A DNA stretch of 64,000 nucleotides from Wenxinia marina DSM 24838 (lineage in GTDB: Bacteria; Pseudomonadota; Alphaproteobacteria; Rhodobacterales; Rhodobacteraceae), in NCBI RefSeq assembly GCF_000379485.1, contig NZ_KB902279.1, positions 1 through 64,000 on the forward strand, read 5' to 3'. The notes under the pieces were generated by a model, which had not been told where the DNA came from, searched no databases, and was given only the letters and a program-made list of their open reading frames with translations. The number at the start of each line of letters is the position of its first letter. Position 1 is the first letter of the stretch. Below, in pieces: positions 59,570-64,000 of this stretch. The position numbers and the translations under genes are program-made.

Positions 59570-60199
59570 TCACCGACGCCGCCAGCTGCGCAGCCAGCTC
59601 TGCATGCCCGCCCGGCGCTCCGCCAGGGCGGCGTCCGCGTTGCGCAGGGACGGGTCGATCCGCGCCCGGCGGAGGCGCTTCCAGCGCACCCGGATCGCCC
59701 ACCAGATCGCGATCAGCACCACGATGATCGCGATGTTCAGCCAGGGGATCAGCGTCACGTCCGGATCGTCGATCGGCCGGACGCCGACCGCGTTCGGGAA
59801 CGCCGTCAGGAACGGGATGCGCCAGCCGTAATGGGTCATCACCACCCATTGCGGCGCGTCCCGGGTGGAGACGAGGTCGCGCGCCTCGGCCTGCAGGTTC
59901 GACGAATCGAACTTGAAGTAGGGCGGCCAGACCCCGGTATCCTCGTTGCGGTAGACCATCACGTCGCCGTCCCGCTGGACGGTGTCGATGAAGCGCACGT
60001 CCCGCTCCACCATGCCGCCGTCGGAGGCGGCGCCGCTGTCGGGGGAGGCCCAGAAGATCGAGTTCTCGCCGAACTGCTCCAGCTTGATCTCGACCCCGGT
60101 GACGTAGACGATGTCCCGCTGGGGCAGCGTGTAGTGCAGGAACAGCACCACGACGAGAAGGACCGCGAGCCGGATCGCCCACCAGATGTAACGCAGCAT
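59570..60199 (-). CDS. DUF1523 family membrane protein
   Basis: A 209-aa protein with a first helix I-W-W-A-I-R-L-A-V-L-L-V-V-V-L-F-L near the N-terminus and a second at about 145-168 (L-I-P-W-L-N-I-A-I-I-V-V-L). Between them is a periplasmic domain with R-D-I-V-Y-V-T-G-V-E-I-K. The C-terminus is basic. The domain fits DUF1523, of unknown function. ATG 60199 has GAGGAG upstream. It is the last gene of the minus-strand run. Confidence 0.88.
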   Translation of the reverse strand: MLRYIWWAIRLAVLLVVVLFLHYTLPQRDIVYVTGVEIKLEQFGENSIFWASPDSGAASDGGMVERDVRFIDTVQRDGDVMVYRNEDTGVWPPYFKFDSSNLQAEARDLVSTRDAPQWVVMTHYGWRIPFLTAFPNAVGVRPIDDPDVTLIPWLNIAIIVVLIAIWWAIRVRWKRLRRARIDPSLRNADAALAERRAGMQSWLRSWRRR

Positions 60200-60210
60200 C
60201 AGGGCACTCC

Positions 60211-60477
60211 TCAGTAGTAGTTCACGAGATAGATGATCCCGGCGACCACCACGGCCGGCACCACGTAGATGCCGAGGATCAGGCGCTTCTTCAACGACCG
60301 GTCGTACTCGACCATGCCCGCCTTGACGAAACTGTCGCGGTCGCCGATGCGGCCGCGCTCCTCCCAGAGCAGCTCCAGCGTCTCGCGCCGGCGAGCGCGC
60401 GACCACAGCGAGACCGAGACGTAGATCACCGACAGCACGACGAGGCCGAGCGCGAAGAGCCGGACCAGAGCGAACAT
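60211..60477 (-). CDS. Small two-helix membrane protein
   Basis: An 88-aa protein with one helix at about 3-25 (L-V-R-L-F-A-L-G-L-V-V-L-S-V-I-Y) and another at about 66-86 (L-I-L-G-I-Y-V-V-P-A-V-V-V-A-G-I). A charged loop (W-S-R-A-R-R-R-E-T-L-E-L-L-W-E-E-R) lies between. I do not recognise a named family. It is immediately before the DUF1523 gene, and its start directly abuts the stop of the preceding gene. Confidence 0.78.
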   Translation of the reverse strand: MFALVRLFALGLVVLSVIYVSVSLWSRARRRETLELLWEERGRIGDRDSFVKAGMVEYDRSLKKRLILGIYVVPAVVVAGIIYLVNYY

Positions 60478-61914
60478 CTACCGCCTCCCTATCGCGCCCC
60501 ACGGCCCCACGGCGGAGATCCGGGCGGCGAGGTCGTCCTGTCGTCCGGCCGGCGTCCCGCCCCACGGCGAGGGGGCGGCCCCGCCCGCGCCGGCGCGCAG
60601 CCGGTCGCCGCGCCCGTCGCCTGGATCGTCCATCCCCGGCTCGGCGCCGAAGAGGGCGCGGCGGGTGCCGGCCTTGTCCATCATGTATTCGTTCTGCAGG
60701 AACTGCGCCACATAGGTCTGCTTGCCGGCGGGCCAGCCGGCATAGGCGCGGTAGAACGCCTCCTTGTGGCAGATGAAGAGCTGCCGCACGTCGAGCGGCG
60801 CCAGCTCGGCCAGCAGCATGTTCACCAGGTCGCGGTCCGGCCCCGCGGCCCCGCGGAGGGTGTAGAAGTAGGCCGGATGCTCGGACGTGATCGTGGGCCA
60901 CGCGCCATCCGCCCCGGCCCAGCGCGCGAGCGCGGCGAGGCCCTGCCATTCCTCGGGCAACGTGCCCGCGTGCCGCCGCGCCCAGGCGCGCAGGTCGCGC
61001 CGGGTGGCGCCGGTCAGGTCCTCGCCCGAGGCGGCGGCGACCTCGGCGACGATGAAGTCCATCTTCTGCTGCAGGATAGCGGCCGCGTCGATGCCGCGGG
61101 CGTCGACGATCCCCTCGACCAGCTGGTTCTCGATCAGCGTCCGGGCGATCCGCGTCCGGTCCTCGAAGCCCATCGCGCGGCCGAGCGGCAGCTCGCCCAG
61201 CGCCTCGGCGTCGCCGGGCGTGACCGCGAAGGGCCGCTGCGCCTTGCGGAACAGGTACAGGCCGCCGAAATGCGCGGTCCAGAAGTTCTCCTGCTCGAAC
61301 GTCATCCGCTCCAGCGTCACCGGGTTGCGCGTCAGGTCTCCGGTCTCGCCTGCGAGCGAGATCATCTCGGCGATCAGCACGTCATCCCACCAGGCGTCCG
61401 GCTCGCGGCGGAAACGGGCGATGCGCTCCTCGAGCTGCCGGGCGCTGGCGACCGTGCCGGCGGCGGTGTCCGCCTCCACCGTGATCCGGCCGATCTTGAA
61501 CAGGTCGGCGGGGCGGGCGACGCGGAACACGGTGTCCGCCAGCTCGCCCGCCACCGCGTCGCGGGCGGTCAGCCCGAACAGCTGCGCCTCGTTGCCTTCG
61601 ATGAACTGCCGCAGGATGCCCCGTGAGGTGGAGAACTGCGCGTTCAGGAGCGGCGCGGACTGCTGCTCGGTCGTCAGCAGGATGAACTGCCGGTTCACGC
61701 CGCCCGGATTGAGGTAGAGGTCGTCCCCCAGCTCGTCCCCGATCTCGGGCGAGAAGCCGGAGATGTCGATGTGGAACTCGTCGAGCGCGGTGATCCGACC
61801 CGTGAGGTGCTGCATCGCCCGGCGGTAGCGCTCGACCAGCACGGGGCTGTCGATGCGCACCAGGTTGCCGAACATCAGCCCCTTCTCGACCAGCAGGCCC
61901 AGGCCCGTCGCCAT
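60478..61914 (-). CDS. Uncharacterised protein, DUF6638-like
   Basis: A 478-aa soluble-looking protein. It has no clear signal peptide or membrane span. Helical segments contain conserved-looking motifs such as F-I-C-H-K-E-A-F-Y-R-A-Y-A-G-W-P and F-E-Q-E-N-F-W-T-A-H-F-G-G-L-Y-L-F. The C-terminal 50 residues are Gly/Ala-rich and basic. I associate it from memory with DUF6638, next to DUF1523 in Rhodobacterales; a search should confirm. The start overlaps the previous stop (TGATG). Confidence 0.7.
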   Translation of the reverse strand: MATGLGLLVEKGLMFGNLVRIDSPVLVERYRRAMQHLTGRITALDEFHIDISGFSPEIGDELGDDLYLNPGGVNRQFILLTTEQQSAPLLNAQFSTSRGILRQFIEGNEAQLFGLTARDAVAGELADTVFRVARPADLFKIGRITVEADTAAGTVASARQLEERIARFRREPDAWWDDVLIAEMISLAGETGDLTRNPVTLERMTFEQENFWTAHFGGLYLFRKAQRPFAVTPGDAEALGELPLGRAMGFEDRTRIARTLIENQLVEGIVDARGIDAAAILQQKMDFIVAEVAAASGEDLTGATRRDLRAWARRHAGTLPEEWQGLAALARWAGADGAWPTITSEHPAYFYTLRGAAGPDRDLVNMLLAELAPLDVRQLFICHKEAFYRAYAGWPAGKQTYVAQFLQNEYMMDKAGTRRALFGAEPGMDDPGDGRGDRLRAGAGGAAPSPWGGTPAGRQDDLAARISAVGPWGAIGRR

Positions 61915-62258
61915 CACCAGGTCTCCTTCGTCCAGGTCCGGGGGATGCCCGCGATCGACAGGAGCATGATCGGCGCCCAGATCAGCGCCGAGATCAGGCC
62001 GAGTCGCAGGAAGTGGAAGACGCCTGCCGCCGTCCCCTCCTCGAACAGCATCGCGAAGGGCACGCCCTGCCAGACATAGAGCGCGATGAAGTAGACCATG
62101 CCGAGGGCCAGCATGATCAGCGTGGCCACGAAGGCGAGGATGAACAGCGGCCGCACCCCCTCGGGCCAGACGAGGCTGAGCAGCTTGGGCACCAGCCAGC
62201 CGGTGAAGGCCAGCGCCACCGCGGGCCAGATGAGGCCGGAGGCGAAGGCGTCAGCCAT
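61914..62258 (-). CDS. Small membrane protein in the AAA operon
   Basis: A 114-aa protein with about three hydrophobic segments (around 8-30, 35-58 and 80-102). M-A-D-A-F-A-S-G-L-I-W-P is the start. W-P-E-G-V-R-P separates the first two helices. No named family is recognised. A repeat arm ends 4 bases upstream of the ATG, and no Shine-Dalgarno is visible. A frame extending upstream translates the repeat. The stop overlaps the next gene. Confidence 0.75.
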   Translation of the reverse strand: MADAFASGLIWPAVALAFTGWLVPKLLSLVWPEGVRPLFILAFVATLIMLALGMVYFIALYVWQGVPFAMLFEEGTAAGVFHFLRLGLISALIWAPIMLLSIAGIPRTWTKETW

Positions 62259-62340
62259 GGATGTAGGGTGGGTGAAACCCACCGTCCGCGGCGGCGGTCG
62301 CGTGCGTCCATCCCGAGAGGCTCGCGCCCGGGACCGCGAG

Positions 62341-62485
62341 GTCCCGGGTCAGGCCCGGGACGGGATTGCGCCGGGGGCGACCCGCCGGCCATGAAAACCC
62401 GCCCCGGCCCCCGAGCCGGCCCGGGACGGGATTGCGCCGGGGGCGACCGGCCCGCCAAGAAAACCCGCCCCGGCCCCCGAGCCGG
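62341..62485. repeat. REP-like modules with 66-bp tandem duplication
   Basis: GTCCCGGG-TCAGG-CCCGGGAC (62341-62361) opens two tandem 66-base units, 62354-62419 and 62420-62485, that differ at three positions. Each carries CCCGGGACGGGATTGCG and a CCCCGGCC...GAGCCGG stem. The spacer between the AAA gene and the 114-aa protein gene (62284-62537) is filled by these and holds no gene. Confidence 0.88.
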
Positions 62486-62537
62486 GGCCCCGACGGTTCC
62501 AGGTCCCGCGTCGGGACGTGGAGGATGCGGACCGCCC

Positions 62538-64000
62538 TCAACGTTCGCGCCCCCTCTGCGCCAGGTACCGCCGCTTCGCCTCTTCCGTCAGCCCGTACTC
62601 GCGAACCATCCGGGCGATGGCCTCCTCGTCCGACTTGTCGGCGTAGCGGAATTCGCTGTCGGCGTAGCGGTTGATCTCCTGGATCACCATCTCGGTCGTG
62701 ATCGGCACCCGCAGGTCGGCGATCATGGCCTTCTTTGTGTCGTAGTCCTTGAAGAGGAAGAGGTCGGGCTTCTCCATCCACTCGTCCGGCAGCTCGAAGT
62801 CCATCGCCCGGACCTTGATCGCGTCGGTGATGTTCTTGATCGCGCGGCCGGTGAAGCGCCTGTCCGCCTCCTGGATCCCCTTCAGGTACGTGCCCAGCTT
62901 GGCGATCGTGTCGAGCGGGCCGACCTCCTGCGCCACCTTTTCGAACACCTTCACCAGCCCCTCCTCGTGGGGGCGGTTGTGGCTCTCGAACGAGGCCGCG
63001 ACCGCCTTCTCGATCTGTTGGGCGGCGAACAGCTCGTGATCGCCGACCGGGATCGCATGGTTCTTCCCCATCAGGAGCGCCAGGATGTCGATGTAGTCCG
63101 CGCGGGTCTGCGGCCCGTCCACCAGGAACCGCCCCCCCGCGCGCTGGCGCAGGGCGTCGTCCACGTTCTCGGGGTAGTTGGAGAACATCCCGAACGTGCA
63201 GTTGCCGCGCACCACCGTGTTGGCGCCGGCGAAGGCGTCCATCAGGACGGCGGTGATCTCCAGCTGGCCCGCGCTCGACTGCCGGTCGCCGCGCTTGCCG
63301 GCGAGCATGTCGATGTCGTCCACGGTGCCGAAGCCGATGACGGTCGGGTCCATGACGTTGTCGATGAAGGCGCGGGCGTTCTGACCGGACTTGCCCTGGT
63401 AGCTGTCGATGTTGTCGGTGGACAGGTTCTGGTAGCGGAACGGGTAGCCCGCGTTCTCGCAATAGCCGTGGATCAGGCCGGCCATCATCTGGATCAGCGT
63501 CGTCTTGCCGGTGCCCGGTGCGCCGTCGCCCATGAAGGTGAAGATGAAGCCGCCGAGCTCGGCGAAGGGGTTCAGCCGGCGCTCGAAATCGTAGGCCATC
63601 AGCATCTTGGCGAGGCGCATCGCCTGGTACTTGGCGATGTGGTTGCCGACGACCTCGTGCGGCTTCTTGAAGGTCATGGTCAGCGTGCTGCCCTTGCCCT
63701 TCGTCGCCGGCTCGAAGCCGCGGATCGTCAGCCCGTCCGCCTCGACTTTCCACGCCGCCCCGGTGAACGGCGCCAGCCGCCCGGCGGTGGAGGCGCGGGC
63801 CGCGACGCGGCCCATCAGCGCCTCGGCGAAGGCGAGGACGGTCGCCGCCATCCGCGGCTCGGTCGTGCCGAAGGCCGCGAGATCCTTGTCCAGCTCCCAC
63901 AGCGCGCCGTGCAGGGCGAGCTGGGCATTGTCGGTCAGCACCTCCTCGACCTCGCCGATCTCCACCTCTTCGCCGCCATGGGCGGACAGCAGGAACGCGG
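62538..64000 (-). CDS. AAA+ family ATPase (5' end outside the window)
   Basis: At least 487 residues are visible, open to the window edge. Numbering from the GTG at 63965, Walker A is G-D-G-A-P-G-T-G-K-T-T (146-156). A Walker B-like segment is V-I-G-F-G-T-V-D-D-I-D. A sensor-1-like region, C-T-F-G-M-F-S-N-Y-P-E-N, follows, then an Arg-containing R-Q-R-A-G-G-R-F. The N-terminal half (about 150 residues) precedes the ATPase core. It is an AAA+ protein with an atypical flank, leading an operon of membrane and unknown proteins. The true start is upstream of 64000. Confidence 0.88.
   Translation of the reverse strand, partial: AFLLSAHGGEEVEIGEVEEVLTDNAQLALHGALWELDKDLAAFGTTEPRMAATVLAFAEALMGRVAARASTAGRLAPFTGAAWKVEADGLTIRGFEPATKGKGSTLTMTFKKPHEVVGNHIAKYQAMRLAKMLMAYDFERRLNPFAELGGFIFTFMGDGAPGTGKTTLIQMMAGLIHGYCENAGYPFRYQNLSTDNIDSYQGKSGQNARAFIDNVMDPTVIGFGTVDDIDMLAGKRGDRQSSAGQLEITAVLMDAFAGANTVVRGNCTFGMFSNYPENVDDALRQRAGGRFLVDGPQTRADYIDILALLMGKNHAIPVGDHELFAAQQIEKAVAASFESHNRPHEEGLVKVFEKVAQEVGPLDTIAKLGTYLKGIQEADRRFTGRAIKNITDAIKVRAMDFELPDEWMEKPDLFLFKDYDTKKAMIADLRVPITTEMVIQEINRYADSEFRYADKSDEEAIARMVREYGLTEEAKRRYLAQRGRER

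Overview
The window looks like chromosome of a high-GC alphaproteobacterium of the Rhodobacterales (Rhodobacteraceae/Roseobacteraceae-like). GC is roughly 70% by eye (not computed). The support is gene content: a soxBDAG sarcosine oxidase operon behind a glutamate dehydrogenase, a DeoC-ALDH16 pair, a two-domain ALDH16, DUF1127 and DUF1523 proteins, TadE/TadG-type pilus proteins, a CtrA-like TTAACC word before the Tad genes, and a standard alphaproteobacterial RNase P RNA. I cannot name the genus. Coding is dense, on both strands, and mostly in short operons with ATGA/GTGA stop-start overlaps.

Layout: 1-290 is the truncated 5' end of an IS110-type element. 476-3475: yebC, then mgtE and 5-formyl-THF cyclo-ligase, translationally coupled. 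3601-11831: guanine deaminase, a CAP-domain lipoprotein, a HisN-like phosphatase, an XRE regulator, a quinone oxidoreductase, a LysR regulator, a DUF1127 protein, a Bax-inhibitor-1 protein, a small membrane protein and a GNAT. 11885-17126: rpmG, a PAS protein, the RNase P RNA gene rnpB, an amidase, an Excalibur-type lipoprotein, gatCA and a ceramidase-family protein. 17247-23779: gdh-soxBDAG on the minus strand. 24142-29807: two tandem copies of a three-gene vWA/TadG-TadE-TadE cassette. 29821-32758: lipoprotein, moaA, waaA. 33016-36890: three minus-strand genes (M20 amidohydrolase, FAD oxidoreductase, acetylornithine deacetylase-like), facing away from a dipeptide/oligopeptide ABC transporter operon (37151-44082) that has a LysE exporter in its middle. 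44120-52562: hrpB helicase, NUDIX, FAD oxidoreductase plus uronate dehydrogenase-like, and a sensor kinase/response regulator/DUF4173 operon. 52653-59279: rpe, AraC regulator plus GNAT, deoC plus ALDH16, ArsR plus SRPBCC. 59570-64000: a minus-strand operon of an AAA+ ATPase (cut by the window edge) and four membrane or unknown proteins.

How genes fit together: gdh-soxBDAG converts sarcosine to glycine and methylene-THF, with glutamate dehydrogenase for nitrogen release. The oligopeptide transporter, the M20 peptidases and the DadA-like oxidase plausibly form a peptide/amino-acid scavenging locus. DeoC and ALDH16 plausibly turn deoxyribose-5-phosphate into glyceraldehyde-3-phosphate and acetate. 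gatC and gatA sit together without gatB.

The most unusual material is (i) the AAA+ ATPase/membrane-protein operon of unknown function at the right end, (ii) the tandem duplication of the vWA/TadE cassette, (iii) several intergenic palindromic repeat families, including a 3'-flanking two-hairpin element that appears to covary between its two copies, and (iv) perfect operator-like palindromes before deoC and before the arsR-type gene. No CRISPR array, prophage, tRNA or rRNA was seen.
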